From contig NZ_SDLR01000010.1 of NCBI RefSeq assembly GCF_004522215.1, positions 53,075 to 117,074 on the forward strand: DNA of 64,000 nucleotides, read 5' to 3'. How positions within the stretch are numbered: the stretch's first letter is position 1; every line of letters starts with the position of its first letter. The position numbers and the translations under genes are program-made. The DNA is from Ammoniphilus sp. YIM 78166. GTDB lineage: Bacteria > Bacillota > Bacilli > Aneurinibacillales > RAOX-1. Below the pieces are notes generated by a model. It was given only the letters and a program-made list of their open reading frames with translations. It did no database searches and was not told where the DNA came from. Of this stretch, positions 50,704 to 60,945 are shown piece by piece.

Positions 50704-53082
50704 CTACTTCTCCTCCCGCGACCCTTCCAATGCCTTCAGGTTTTCAAACATCCGATCCAACCGATCCTCCACGCGGGCAAAAACCGTTTTCGCCGACTCG
50801 CCCGTCAGCAGCTCAATACCTTCTTCAATCGTGCGCACGGACCAAATATGGAACTTGCCTTCCTCCACCGCCTGCACGACTTCCTCTTTGAGCCCCAGGT
50901 TTTTGACATTTTGATGAGGAATCATCACCCCTTGCTCCCCCGTTAAGCCTTTTTCCTTACAGACATAGAAAAAGCCCTCGATCTTCTCATTCACCCCGCC
51001 AATCGGCTGGACCTCGCCTTTTTGATTCACAGACCCCGTCACCGCGATCCCTTGGCGAATGCTAATCCCCGACAGTGAGGATAGCAAAGCGTAGAGCTCC
51101 GTACTCGAAGCGCTGTCTCCATCTATCATGCTATAGGACTGTTCAAAGGTGATGCTAGCCGATACCGGCAAGGGTCGGACCTGCGCGAACTTTCCGTTCA
51201 GATAGCCGCTGAGGATCATGAGCCCCTTATCATGAAACTTACCACTCAACGAAGCTTCGCGTTCGATGTTCAAAATCCCTTTCCGGCCCAGGTACGTTTG
51301 CACCGTAATCCGATGCGGCTGGCCAAAGGCATAGTCTCCGGTTTGCAGCACAGCCAGCCCATTAATTTGACCCACGACTTCCCCTTCCGTATCAACCATC
51401 AAAGTTCCGTCAGCAATACTTTCGCGAATTTTCTCTGCGATACGGTTCGCTCGAAATTCCTGTTCATTCAGAGCCTGCTGCACATGAGCGGCAGACACCA
51501 CCCGGTCCCCGCTCTGCTCCGCCCAGAAGCTTGCTTCCACCAGCACCTTGGCTAAAGCGTGGAACTTCGTCGAAAGCTTTCGTTGATCGCCGGCGATGCG
51601 TGAGCTGTAGTTGATCACGTGAGCCATCGCCTCCCGGTGAAACGGCAAGAGAGAGGCTTTTTCCGTATAGCGCTTGACGAAGCCCGCAAACTCTCGGATA
51701 TGCTCCGGAGAACGATCCATGTCAGAGTCAAACTCGACTTTAACTTTGAATATCTTTTGAAAATCCTCATCCCACTGGGCCAAAAGATAATAAATATAGG
51801 GATTTCCAATAAGAATTACCTTAATGTCCAGAGGAATCGGTTCAGGCTTTAAGCCAGCTGTGGACACTAGGGCGCGTTCTTCCAAAATGTTTTCCATGCG
51901 AAGCTCACGCGTTTTGAGGGCACGCTTGAGCATCAGCCAGGACATCGGATTGGTTAAAAGCTCTGCGGCTTGCACAAGAAGATATCCGCCGTTGCTCAGA
52001 TGCAAGGCCCCCGGTTTAATCATCATAAAGTCCGTGGTCATGGAGCCGAAAGACCCTTTGTATTCCACCTTCCCGAACAAATTAAAGTAGCTCGGGTTGG
52101 TCTCAAACACCACAGGCGCCCCGGAGGCTTTGCTTTGATCAACTAGGATATTGACCTTATAACGATTGAGCTTTTCCTTGTTGTCCCCCTCGAGAAAAGG
52201 AAGGAGAAGACTTTTTTCGCTTTTTTCACTGCCTTGGAACAAACGATAGTTTTCGGCAACATCCTTTTCCATCCCATCAAGGTAACGCTGAACCGCCTCA
52301 TGATCCGCATACACGGACCGCAACTGGTTAAAAAGCTCAGCAATGGCCTCGCGTGTGGTGTCTTTTTTCAAATCGCTGTACTCTTCCTCCAGCTGGCGCT
52401 CAATCAAAGACACGCGGCGGGCAGCCTCCGTGACCTCCGCCTCAATTTCTTTACTCTTCTGATTAATCTCCTCGCGCATCGACTCCGGCATCACCTTGAA
52501 TTCTTCGTTGGTGATAGGGCGACCAAAACGAAGCGGCACAGTGGCCATCCCTTGAGCGGTTTTTTCGATCCCGAAATTGTGGTCCTTTACATACTGCTCC
52601 AGCTGCTTCCAGATCTTCTCCACTTGGTCATTAAAGGATTTATGTACTTCCTTGCGCCTCTTTTCAAACTTTTCACTGGCAAAAGCCGATCGAATCGTTC
52701 GCTCCATCTCTTTAACTAAATGCTCAATCTCTTGCTTAAACGTACAAGCCGTCCCTGCTGGAAAAGCAATCGCGCTCGGATGATCCGGCTGCTCAAAGTT
52801 ATACACATAGCACCAATCCTGCGGCACCATCCCTTGTTGAGCAACCTCCTGAACTTTCGCTTCAGCATACGTGCTTTTCCCAGAACCGGATGGGCCGACA
52901 ATAAACAAATTGTAGCCGGGTTGCTTGACTTTCAACCCAAACTCAATCGCTCGGTCCGCTCGCTCTTGACCAAAAATCACATCTGAAAGGGCTTCAATTT
53001 CTTCCGTCGTCTCAAACGGAAAATCCTCCGGTCGATATTCCCCTCGTAGCTTTTCCGTGGGGACTTTCCATTGCTGATTCAT
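50704..53082 (-). CDS. AAA+ ATPase with C-terminal Lon protease domain (LonB-like)
   Basis: 792 aa. Walker A GPSGSGKSTYAEAKV near residue 62; an inserted coiled-coil segment (about 130-270); Walker B-like GALHLSNGGYLLVQAAELL; C-terminal S16 domain (about 575-770) with the Ser in DGDSASSTELYALLS and Lys in GGVNEKIEGFFYVC. It is not LonA: the N-terminal LAN domain is absent. Role likely quality-control or regulated proteolysis. The ATG at 53082 has AGGAG 9 nt upstream. Confidence 0.88.
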   Translation of the reverse strand: MNQQWKVPTEKLRGEYRPEDFPFETTEEIEALSDVIFGQERADRAIEFGLKVKQPGYNLFIVGPSGSGKSTYAEAKVQEVAQQGMVPQDWCYVYNFEQPDHPSAIAFPAGTACTFKQEIEHLVKEMERTIRSAFASEKFEKRRKEVHKSFNDQVEKIWKQLEQYVKDHNFGIEKTAQGMATVPLRFGRPITNEEFKVMPESMREEINQKSKEIEAEVTEAARRVSLIERQLEEEYSDLKKDTTREAIAELFNQLRSVYADHEAVQRYLDGMEKDVAENYRLFQGSEKSEKSLLLPFLEGDNKEKLNRYKVNILVDQSKASGAPVVFETNPSYFNLFGKVEYKGSFGSMTTDFMMIKPGALHLSNGGYLLVQAAELLTNPMSWLMLKRALKTRELRMENILEERALVSTAGLKPEPIPLDIKVILIGNPYIYYLLAQWDEDFQKIFKVKVEFDSDMDRSPEHIREFAGFVKRYTEKASLLPFHREAMAHVINYSSRIAGDQRKLSTKFHALAKVLVEASFWAEQSGDRVVSAAHVQQALNEQEFRANRIAEKIRESIADGTLMVDTEGEVVGQINGLAVLQTGDYAFGQPHRITVQTYLGRKGILNIEREASLSGKFHDKGLMILSGYLNGKFAQVRPLPVSASITFEQSYSMIDGDSASSTELYALLSSLSGISIRQGIAVTGSVNQKGEVQPIGGVNEKIEGFFYVCKEKGLTGEQGVMIPHQNVKNLGLKEEVVQAVEEGKFHIWSVRTIEEGIELLTGESAKTVFARVEDRLDRMFENLKALEGSREEK

Positions 53083-53105
53083 CCCAATCAACTCCTGCCT
53101 ATCAT

Positions 53106-53136
53106 AAAAAGGCACAAAGAATAGGATCTTTGCACC
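53106..53136 (-). terminator. Terminator of the FlgD-like gene
   Basis: Stem GGCACAAAGA (53111-53120) with TCTTTGCACC (53127-53136), two G-U pairs, followed by five T on the minus strand. Confidence 0.75.
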
Positions 53137-53147
53137 TCTTAGATTTT

Positions 53148-53798
53148 TTATTCTTGTGTAGTCGGAAGGCTCTGATGAACTCCCGCAATTTTATCCAGAC
53201 CAAATTTATCCTGGCCCACCGTGAATTCCATCATGCCATTTTTCAGGGTGACCGATTCCACGATGCCTTTCTTCTGGCTGCGGTCCAGCGTATAGTCCAC
53301 GGTTTTCCCAACCAAAGAAAAATAAGCAATCGTGTCTTGCAACACATGCTTCTGATCATGACCTTGCAAGTTCATTTCTTTGATTTCGTTCGGGAACACG
53401 ATGCCGTCGTCCACCTTCAGAATGATTCGATCTCCTTGAAGGGATACTCCCTCTACCACTGCTTGCTTCAATACGACGGAACGCTGATTGGTCAAAATAT
53501 CCGCTTGTATCTTTTCATAGGTAATTTCCTTGCCCACTAAGTGCGTATATTCCAAAACATTCAGCTTCTTGTCCGCCACCGCATCTTTGATCTGGTTCAC
53601 TCCTTCGAGGATCCCGAAAGTCGCGGTGTTCAAAATTTGGTTCAGATCGTTGGAAGGCTGCGTCGGGTCTTGATTCTTCAGCTGTTCAATCAGCAGCTTG
53701 AAAAAATCCTCTTGTCCCAATTGCTTCTTTAGCGTTCGCCCTTTACTGAAATAATCATTGAAGCTCGTTTCGCTAATGACTCTAGCCAACGCAACCAC
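53148..53798 (-). CDS. Orphan FlgD-like hook-capping protein
   Basis: 216 aa. The N-terminal part matches the FlgD scaffold domain: LGQEDFFKLLIEQLKNQDPTQPSNDLNQILNTA (about 30-62). The rest (about 85-216) is beta-rich, with TLKNGMMEFTVGQDKFGLDKI near the end, and could replace the FlgD tudor-like/FN3 part. FlgD caps the growing flagellar hook. No other flagellar gene is near, so its role here is uncertain. Start GTG 53798 or TTG 53789; a longer frame runs into argF and is rejected. Confidence 0.7.
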   Translation of the reverse strand: MVALARVISETSFNDYFSKGRTLKKQLGQEDFFKLLIEQLKNQDPTQPSNDLNQILNTATFGILEGVNQIKDAVADKKLNVLEYTHLVGKEITYEKIQADILTNQRSVVLKQAVVEGVSLQGDRIILKVDDGIVFPNEIKEMNLQGHDQKHVLQDTIAYFSLVGKTVDYTLDRSQKKGIVESVTLKNGMMEFTVGQDKFGLDKIAGVHQSLPTTQE

Positions 53799-53837
53799 CC
53801 ACTTCCCCGAAAAAGTAATAGGTTCATTATACAGCAA

Positions 53838-53858
53838 AAAAGGGCTAATGTTTAGCCC
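53838..53858 (-). terminator. Terminator overlapping the argF stop
   Basis: GGGCTAA (53842-53848) and TTAGCCC (53852-53858), 3-nt loop, six T on the minus strand. The argF stop is in the stem. Confidence 0.78.
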
Positions 53859-54820
53859 ATAATTGCCGCCATGATCGCTTTTTGTGCGTGAAGACGGTTC
53901 TCTGCCTCGTCGAAGATGACGGAATGTTTGCCATCGATGACGCCTGCAGATACTTCCTCGCCCCGGTGCGCCGGTAAGCAATGCATGAAAATATATTCGT
54001 TATCTGCGTGTTTCACAAGCTCTTCATTGACTTGGAAGCCAGCAAACGCTTTGACCCGCTTTTCCTGCTCGGCTTCTTGCCCCATACTCGCCCACACATC
54101 GGTATAAATAATGTCCGCCCCCGCTACGGCTTCCACCGGATTGTCGGTGATCAACACTTTGCTGCCACTGATCGTGGCAAAACCTTTTGCTGCGGCCACC
54201 ACGTCTTCCGCTGGCATATAGCCTTGTGGAGAAGCAATCGCGACGTCAACGCCCAACTTCGTGCATCCGTTAAGAAGAGAATGAGCCATGTTGTTTCCGT
54301 CGCCAACATAAGCAAGCTTCAAGCCCTTAAGCTGACCTTTTTGCTCGATGATCGTCTGGAAATCGGCCATGATCTGGCATGGATGAAACTTATCCGTTAA
54401 ACCGTTGATCACCGGGATGGAAGCATACTTGGCCAGCTCTTCCACTTTTTCATGCTCAAACGTCCGGATCATAATGCCGTCCAGGTACCGAGCCAACACC
54501 TGTGCGGTGTCAGCAATCGGTTCTCCCCGTCCAATTTGCATGTCGCGGCTGCTAAAGAACATCCCTTGACCGCCTAATTGATACATCCCCACTTCAAAGG
54601 ATACCCGCGTCCGCGTGGAGGCTTTTTCAAAGATCATCCCGAGCGTCTTCCCTTTCAACGGCTGATAAGCGATTCCTTCCTTTTGCATCGCCTTGATCTC
54701 TGCGGCTAAATCTAACAAATAGGTCAACTCTTCCGCTGAAAAATCAGCTAGACAAAGAAAATCTCTTCCTTTTAGTTTCACTTGATTGGTTAGTTGCATC
54801 GCTTTTGCTTGTGCGTTCAT
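53852..54820 (-). CDS. argF: Ornithine carbamoyltransferase
   Basis: 322 aa. Carbamoyl-phosphate site STRTRVSFEVGM; ornithine loop HCLPAHRGEEV. Makes citrulline. Two nt after carB; last gene of the arg operon. Confidence 0.95.
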   Translation of the reverse strand: MNAQAKAMQLTNQVKLKGRDFLCLADFSAEELTYLLDLAAEIKAMQKEGIAYQPLKGKTLGMIFEKASTRTRVSFEVGMYQLGGQGMFFSSRDMQIGRGEPIADTAQVLARYLDGIMIRTFEHEKVEELAKYASIPVINGLTDKFHPCQIMADFQTIIEQKGQLKGLKLAYVGDGNNMAHSLLNGCTKLGVDVAIASPQGYMPAEDVVAAAKGFATISGSKVLITDNPVEAVAGADIIYTDVWASMGQEAEQEKRVKAFAGFQVNEELVKHADNEYIFMHCLPAHRGEEVSAGVIDGKHSVIFDEAENRLHAQKAIMAAIMG

Positions 54821-54822
54821 GT

Positions 54823-57800
54823 TTATACTCGCTCCTTCTCCCTCATATATTGTCCGAGATCCAGCGGTTCAGTTGCATTCCCCGCTTTCACTTTGAGATA
54901 GGATGAGAACGTATCTAAGGAAGTGAAGCAAGGGATATTCAGTTGAACCGCTAGTTGTCTTAGTTCAAAGCCTAAACGGCCTTGCTTATTCCCCACCGTT
55001 GGCGTGTTGACCAACGCTTTAACCTCTTGTGTCGTACAAATCTCTCTTACTCGCTTGGCATCCTCAATCACTTCTTGAACCGGAATTCCGTTCGTTTCGA
55101 GGTAGCTGGCTGTCCCCTTCGTGGCGACGATATTCAAACCTTGAAGTCCGGCCAAGAACGGCTGGAACTCTTGCTTCATCGTATCGGATAAAGAAAGAAC
55201 GACCGTGTCGCCCGCCTCTAAAGGAGGACAAATGCCTTCTTTCCAATGCAACGCTTTGCCAATCGCTTCTTGGATATCGGTCGATAACCCGATCGATTCC
55301 CCCGTCGACTTCATCTCAGGCCCTAGCGCCGGGTCCACCCCGCGAAGCTTGATCGTCGAGAACACCGGTCCTTTGACCGCGTAAAACCCAATGTCTTCAA
55401 GCAAGCCGGTTTGCGGCAGCTTTTCTCCCAGTTGTGCTTTCACCGCGAGTTCCACCATCGGAACTCCTGTGACCTTGCTCACGATCGGAACCGTACGGGA
55501 CGCCCGTGGATTCACTTCCAGCACGTAGATGTGCTCATCGGTGATGACCAGCTGGATGTTGATGAGGCCTTTCGCTTGAAGCTCTGCTGCGATTTTTTGC
55601 GTGTAGGAAGTAATGATCGCTTTTTGCGCTTCCGTCATGGCTGGAGCGGGGAAGATTGCCATACTATCTCCGGAGTGAACCCCTGCACGCTCGATGTGCT
55701 GGAAGATTCCAGGGATCAAGACGTTCTCGCCGTCACAAATCGCATCCACTTCCACTTCCATGCCTGACACATATTTATCGACTAACAGCGGGAAGCTGAA
55801 GGTCGTTTCGTTCAAATACGATTCCAGCTCTTCTTGCTGGTTCAAGACCACCATGCCCTGCCCGCCGATCACGTAGGATGGACGAACCAACACTGGATAG
55901 CCTAAACGCTCGGCGGCTTGATACGCTTCTTCATGCGTTTGCACCGTGATTCCCGGGATGTGCGGGATGTCGAGCTTTTGCAATAATTGATAGAACAGAT
56001 CGCGGTCTTCTACAAGATCAATGGAGTGAACGGAAGTTCCATAGATCTTCACGCCCATTTTCTCTAAAGGACCCGCCAAATTCACCGCCGTTTGTCCTCC
56101 GAACTGCACCATGACACCATCGACCTTTTCTTTTTCAATGACATTCAGGACATCTTCTAACGCCAAAGGCTCAAAGTACAACTGATCGGCCGTGTTAAAA
56201 TCGGTACTGACCGTCTCCGGGTTGTTGTTGATGACTACCGCTTCGGCGCCCAGTCTGCGAATCGATTTCGCCGCATGCACGGAGCAGTAATCAAACTCAA
56301 TCCCTTGACCAATTCGGATCGGACCCGAACCCAAAACCAACACTTTATGCTGCGGCTCGGTAACATGCACCTCGTCACGTCCCTGCCAGGTTGAATAATA
56401 GTAAGGCGTCGCAGCCACAAACTCGGCCGCACACGTATCGACTAGCTTGTAGCTTGGAGCCCAACCGAGCTCTTTCCAGCGCTCGCGAACTTCAGCCAAT
56501 TCGATGCCAAAGATCTCAGCAATGGTAATATCCGCAAAGCCTTTGAGCTTCGCTTCCTTTAAAATCTCCTCCGGCGCCGTTCCCCATGTATGGACGGAAA
56601 GCTCAGTTTCGATGCGGACGATGTTTTCAATCGCCGACAAGAAGAATCGATCGATTTGTGTAATCTGGTGAATCTCTTCTAGCGTCATCTCGCGTCGGAA
56701 CGCTTCCGCTACGAGGAACAAACGAATATCCGTCGCTTGGTCTAAGCCTACCTTCAGTTCCTCATCCGAGATCGTCAGGTTGAGCTTCAGATGATGAACA
56801 CCCATTTCGAGAGATCGGATCCCTTTGAGCAAAGAAGCCTCCAAGTTACGATCAATCGACATCACTTCTCCCGTTGCTTTCATTTGCGTTCCTAGCAAAC
56901 GATCGGCATGCGGGAATTTATCAAATGGCCAGCGCGGAATCTTGGTTACGATATAATCAATCGCCGGCTCAAAGCTGGCATACGTATAACCCGTAATCGG
57001 GTTGATCACTTCATCTAAATGGTAGCCAATCGCGAGCTTCGCCGAGATGCGGGCAATCGGATAACCGGTGGCTTTGGAAGCCAAAGCACTGGAACGGCTC
57101 ACCCGAGGGTTAACCTCGATCAACACATAGCGCTCACTGTGCGGATCCATCGCCATTTGGATGTTACATCCGCCCACCACGCCCAGCGCACGAATCACTT
57201 TGGTGGAAACCGAGCGAAGCATTTGATACTGGCGATCCGTCAACGTCTGGGACGGAGCTACCACGATACTGTCTCCGGTATGTACCCCCACCGGATCGAT
57301 GTTTTCCATGTTACACACGATGATGCAAGTATCATTGCTGTCACGCATCACTTCGTACTCGATTTCCTTCCAGCCCTTCACGCTTTGTTCGATCAGGATC
57401 TGTTGGATGGGGCTGGCGGCGAGACCACCTTTGGCCACGCTGCGAAGCTCTTCAGGGTTTGCCGCGATTCCTCCACCGAACCCGCCTAGCGTGTAAGCTG
57501 GACGAACGATAACCGGATAACCAATCTGCTCGGCAAAGCTCATCGCTTCTTCTACCGTGTTTACGGTTTTGCTTTCCGGAAGCGGTTCTCCGATCTCCAG
57601 CATCAGCTGCTTAAACTCTTCTCGGTCTTCCCCTTTTTTGATCGTTTCTAAAGGTGTACCGAGTAACTTCACGCCGTATTTCTCAATGATTCCTGCATCT
57701 GCCAGCTCTACCGCTAGGTTAAGGCCGGTCTGACCGCCTAAAGTCGGAAGAATCCCATCTGGCTGTTCCTTGGCGATGATGCGCTCTAAGGAAGCCACGG

Positions 57801-58008
57801 TAAGAGGCTCCATGTAAATTTTGTCCGCTACTTCCTCATCGGTCATGATGGTCGCGGGGTTGTTGTTCACGAGGACGACTTCAATACCCTCTTCCCGCAA
57901 GGCCAAGCACGCTTGCGCTCCTGCATAATCGAACTCGGCCGCCTGACCGATGACGATCGGGCCAGACCCGATCACGAGGATTTTCTTGATGTGTTCAAAC
58001 TTAGGCAT
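54823..58008 (-). CDS. carB: Carbamoyl-phosphate synthase large subunit (arginine type)
   Basis: 1061 aa with two homologous ATP-grasp halves (about 1-400 and 545-935; GSGPIVIGQAAEFDYAG and GSGPIRIGQGIEFDYCS) and a C-terminal MGS-like regulatory domain. Placed between carA and argF in an arginine operon, it is probably the arginine-controlled CPS; a pyrimidine paralogue is likely elsewhere. Overlaps carA by 8 nt. Confidence 0.95.
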   Translation of the reverse strand: MPKFEHIKKILVIGSGPIVIGQAAEFDYAGAQACLALREEGIEVVLVNNNPATIMTDEEVADKIYMEPLTVASLERIIAKEQPDGILPTLGGQTGLNLAVELADAGIIEKYGVKLLGTPLETIKKGEDREEFKQLMLEIGEPLPESKTVNTVEEAMSFAEQIGYPVIVRPAYTLGGFGGGIAANPEELRSVAKGGLAASPIQQILIEQSVKGWKEIEYEVMRDSNDTCIIVCNMENIDPVGVHTGDSIVVAPSQTLTDRQYQMLRSVSTKVIRALGVVGGCNIQMAMDPHSERYVLIEVNPRVSRSSALASKATGYPIARISAKLAIGYHLDEVINPITGYTYASFEPAIDYIVTKIPRWPFDKFPHADRLLGTQMKATGEVMSIDRNLEASLLKGIRSLEMGVHHLKLNLTISDEELKVGLDQATDIRLFLVAEAFRREMTLEEIHQITQIDRFFLSAIENIVRIETELSVHTWGTAPEEILKEAKLKGFADITIAEIFGIELAEVRERWKELGWAPSYKLVDTCAAEFVAATPYYYSTWQGRDEVHVTEPQHKVLVLGSGPIRIGQGIEFDYCSVHAAKSIRRLGAEAVVINNNPETVSTDFNTADQLYFEPLALEDVLNVIEKEKVDGVMVQFGGQTAVNLAGPLEKMGVKIYGTSVHSIDLVEDRDLFYQLLQKLDIPHIPGITVQTHEEAYQAAERLGYPVLVRPSYVIGGQGMVVLNQQEELESYLNETTFSFPLLVDKYVSGMEVEVDAICDGENVLIPGIFQHIERAGVHSGDSMAIFPAPAMTEAQKAIITSYTQKIAAELQAKGLINIQLVITDEHIYVLEVNPRASRTVPIVSKVTGVPMVELAVKAQLGEKLPQTGLLEDIGFYAVKGPVFSTIKLRGVDPALGPEMKSTGESIGLSTDIQEAIGKALHWKEGICPPLEAGDTVVLSLSDTMKQEFQPFLAGLQGLNIVATKGTASYLETNGIPVQEVIEDAKRVREICTTQEVKALVNTPTVGNKQGRLGFELRQLAVQLNIPCFTSLDTFSSYLKVKAGNATEPLDLGQYMREKERV

Positions 58009-59068
58009 ATGTCTTTTCTCCTATTAGTTGGCATTGCTTCACGAATTCATCAAAGATAAAGTCCGTATCGCTCGGTCCTGGGTGAGCCTCCGGGTGAAAC
58101 TGGACCGTGGAGATCGGCAGATGGCGATGAGCCAGCCCTTCTACCGATTTGTCGTTTACATTAATATATGAAATGTCCAACAGATTTTTATTTACAGACT
58201 CTTCTTTCACCATGTAGCCGTGGTTTTGAGAGGTGAGATACACTTTTCCGGTTTCCAAGTTCTTCACAGGATGGTTGGATCCGCGATGACCGTAAGGCAA
58301 GCGTCCGGTGTCGCAGCCATAAATCAAAGCTGTCACCTGGTGTCCGAGACAAATCCCCAAAGTTGGATGGGCTTCAATGATGCGCTTGAGCTCCGGCAAA
58401 TAAGGAACCATCTCCTTCGGATCCCCCGGTCCATTGGATAAAAGAATCCCATTTGGATCGATGGCCTTCATTTCCTTATACTTGATGTGATAAGGAACGA
58501 CGGTTACCGAACAGCCACGGGCGAGCAGCGAATCTAGGATCGACTTCTTATAGCCAAAGTCAATGAGTACCACATGCGGGCCGCCCTGGCCTGGATAATG
58601 TACGGCTTCTTCTGTCGATACCATCTCCACTTGACCCGTTACCGGGATGGTATCTGGTAGATCGGCAGGATCGGTCGTGATTTTTCCAAATACCAATCCA
58701 TTCTCTCGAATGATCTGAGTGACCGTCCGTGTGTCGATTCCCGTGATCCCGCCTAACCCGTGCTTCTTGGCCATTTCGGCGAGGCCGTTCTTTGACAGAT
58801 AATGACTCGGTGTTGTGCACAATTCGCCGACAACCAGCCCTTTGCAAGCCGGGCGAATCGCTTCATCGTCGATATCGTTTACCCCATAGTTTCCGATCAA
58901 GGGGTACGTAAAAGTAACAATTTGTCCGGAGTAGGACGGGTCAGTGAGCACCTCCTGATATCCCGTCATCCCGGTGTTGAACACCAATTCGCCTTGGCAG
59001 GCCTCTAAATTTCCGAACAAGGTTCCTTCAAACACATCCCCCGTGCTCAATACGAGGTATCCTTTCAT
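58001..59068 (-). CDS. carA: Carbamoyl-phosphate synthase small subunit
   Basis: 355 aa. N-terminal CPSase domain and C-terminal class I glutaminase with nucleophile Cys in LGICLGHQ and His in VQFHPEAHPGPSDT. Delivers ammonia to CarB. Overlaps the argD stop by 4 nt. Confidence 0.95.
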   Translation of the reverse strand: MKGYLVLSTGDVFEGTLFGNLEACQGELVFNTGMTGYQEVLTDPSYSGQIVTFTYPLIGNYGVNDIDDEAIRPACKGLVVGELCTTPSHYLSKNGLAEMAKKHGLGGITGIDTRTVTQIIRENGLVFGKITTDPADLPDTIPVTGQVEMVSTEEAVHYPGQGGPHVVLIDFGYKKSILDSLLARGCSVTVVPYHIKYKEMKAIDPNGILLSNGPGDPKEMVPYLPELKRIIEAHPTLGICLGHQVTALIYGCDTGRLPYGHRGSNHPVKNLETGKVYLTSQNHGYMVKEESVNKNLLDISYINVNDKSVEGLAHRHLPISTVQFHPEAHPGPSDTDFIFDEFVKQCQLIGEKTYA

Positions 59069-60195
59069 ATTCCAACCGCTCCTTTATGTGCCTCGACCGT
59101 TTGCTTGATTTTCTCGATGGCTAAATCCATTTCTTCTTGGGTGATCGTAAACGGTGGTAAAATCCGCAGCACCTTGGGTCCCGCCACCAATGCTAAAATA
59201 CCTTCTTCTCTTAGCTTCGTGACAATCGGAGCGACTTCAAAATCAAATTCAATTCCGATGATCAGCCCTTTTCCGCGTCCTCCAAGCTGTTCCATCAGGT
59301 AGGCTCCTTTTTTCTCGACTTCAGGGAGAAGGGTTTCGATCGCTTCTAGCGTCCCTAGCCCTGCCGCCATGGCGAGAGGATTTCCGCCAAATGTAGAGCC
59401 ATGGGTTCCTGGTCCGAACGTGTCGTTCAGGAATTCCTTAGCCATCATGGCTCCTACCGGGAATCCGCTGCCCAAGCCTTTGGCCATCGTGATGATATCC
59501 GGCTCGATGCCGTAATGCTGATGAGCAAACCATTTGCCCGTACGGCCGATTCCCGTTTGCACTTCATCTACGATGAGAAGCAGGTCATGCTCTTTGCAAA
59601 GCTGGGTGACTGCCTCAACCAATGCCGGATCCGCCGGGTGAACGCCGCCCTCGCCTTGGATCATCTCCATCATGATGGCGCAGGTGTTAGGGCCGATCGC
59701 TGCTTTAAGCACCTCGATATCGTTGTAAGGAACCGTCTTAAAGCCTTCCGGAAGCGGATGGAACCCGGTCTTTACTTTTTCCTGGCCCGTAGCCGTTAGG
59801 GTCGCTAACGTTCGTCCATGGAACGAGTTCTCAAACGTAATGATTTCGTTCTTGCCTTTGGCGTTCCCGTATTTTCTAGCCAGCTTGATGGCCGCTTCAT
59901 TTGCTTCCGCTCCGCTGTTGCAGAAAAACACGCGATCCGCACAGCTGATCGAAGTCAGCTTAGCCGCCAGCTCTTCTTGCTGCGGGATGTTAAAGAGGTT
60001 CGAACAGTGCCACAGGGTGTCCAGCTGCTCAGCGACTTTAGCTTTGACCTGAGGTGGAACGTTCCCCAAAGAGGTGACCGCAATCCCGGAAACCAAATCT
60101 AAATATTTTTTGCCTTCCGCATCGTAAAGGTAGTTCCCTTCCCCTTTCACGATTGTGATCGGCCATCTTCCGTAGTTATTAAATAAATGGCTCAT
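59065..60195 (-). CDS. argD: Acetylornithine aminotransferase
   Basis: 376 aa fold-type I PLP enzyme. PLP lysine in MAKGLGSGFPVGAM; aspartate in LLIVDEVQTGIGRTG. Converts N-acetylglutamate semialdehyde to N-acetylornithine. Seven nt after argB. Confidence 0.93.
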   Translation of the reverse strand: MSHLFNNYGRWPITIVKGEGNYLYDAEGKKYLDLVSGIAVTSLGNVPPQVKAKVAEQLDTLWHCSNLFNIPQQEELAAKLTSISCADRVFFCNSGAEANEAAIKLARKYGNAKGKNEIITFENSFHGRTLATLTATGQEKVKTGFHPLPEGFKTVPYNDIEVLKAAIGPNTCAIMMEMIQGEGGVHPADPALVEAVTQLCKEHDLLLIVDEVQTGIGRTGKWFAHQHYGIEPDIITMAKGLGSGFPVGAMMAKEFLNDTFGPGTHGSTFGGNPLAMAAGLGTLEAIETLLPEVEKKGAYLMEQLGGRGKGLIIGIEFDFEVAPIVTKLREEGILALVAGPKVLRILPPFTITQEEMDLAIEKIKQTVEAHKGAVGI

Positions 60196-60201
60196 CTTTG
60201 G

Positions 60202-60945
60202 CTACTCCACCTTCCCGGTAATTTTCGTTCCTACTGCCTCGCCTTGAACCGCCTTGCTTAAGTTGCATGGATCGATAATAATCACTTGGTCTGCCGCCTT
60301 TAAAGCATCCATAGCCGCCTTCACCTTAGGAATCATACCTCCCGTGATGACGCCTTTTTCGATTAACTGGTTCACGTCTTCTACCGTTAACTCGGGGAGG
60401 ACTTGGCCGTTTTCCATCACACCCGGGACGTCTGTGACCACGATGAGCGAGGTGCCTAGAGCCGAAGCAATCGCTCCTGCCGCCGTGTCCGCGTTGATAT
60501 TGTAAGACTGACCTTGCTGGTCCAATCCAAGTGGAGCAATAACCGGAATATATCCCATCTCACTCACTTGCTTGATCATGTCGGGCTTCACGTTTTCGAT
60601 CTGACCGACGTAGCCGAGAGGGCCAGGCATTTGACTGGCTTCAATGAGTTGTCCGTCCATCCCGCTAAAGCCAAATCCCACGCCCTGCAGATTCTTCACG
60701 ATTTGCTTGTTGGTCTGTCCGATCAAGACCATCTCCACCACTTGAAGCGTAGCTTCATCCGTGACACGCAAGCCGTCAATGAAATGGGGTTCAATATTGA
60801 ACGTTTTTAATGTATTCGAAATCGCCGGACCGCCTCCGTGGACGATCACCGGATCAAAGCCATTCTGTTTCAGTTGAATCAGCTCTTGATAAAAAGCGGC
60901 TGGCAAATTATCGAGCGTGCTCCCTCCACATTTTAAAACAAACAT
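60202..60945 (-). CDS. argB: Acetylglutamate kinase
   Basis: 247 aa amino-acid-kinase fold. Motifs KCGGSTLDN (N-terminus), VHGGGPAI and INADTAAGAIASALG. Lacks the N-terminal helix used for arginine inhibition in some bacteria. Starts 33 nt after argC; argJ, which usually lies between them in Bacillales, is absent. Confidence 0.94.
   Translation of the reverse strand: MFVLKCGGSTLDNLPAAFYQELIQLKQNGFDPVIVHGGGPAISNTLKTFNIEPHFIDGLRVTDEATLQVVEMVLIGQTNKQIVKNLQGVGFGFSGMDGQLIEASQMPGPLGYVGQIENVKPDMIKQVSEMGYIPVIAPLGLDQQGQSYNINADTAAGAIASALGTSLIVVTDVPGVMENGQVLPELTVEDVNQLIEKGVITGGMIPKVKAAMDALKAADQVIIIDPCNLSKAVQGEAVGTKITGKVE

Noticed and set aside
53799..53981. N-terminal extension of the FlgD-like protein
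   Set aside because: It would overlap the argF end and its terminator, and homology begins after residue 62 of the extension.
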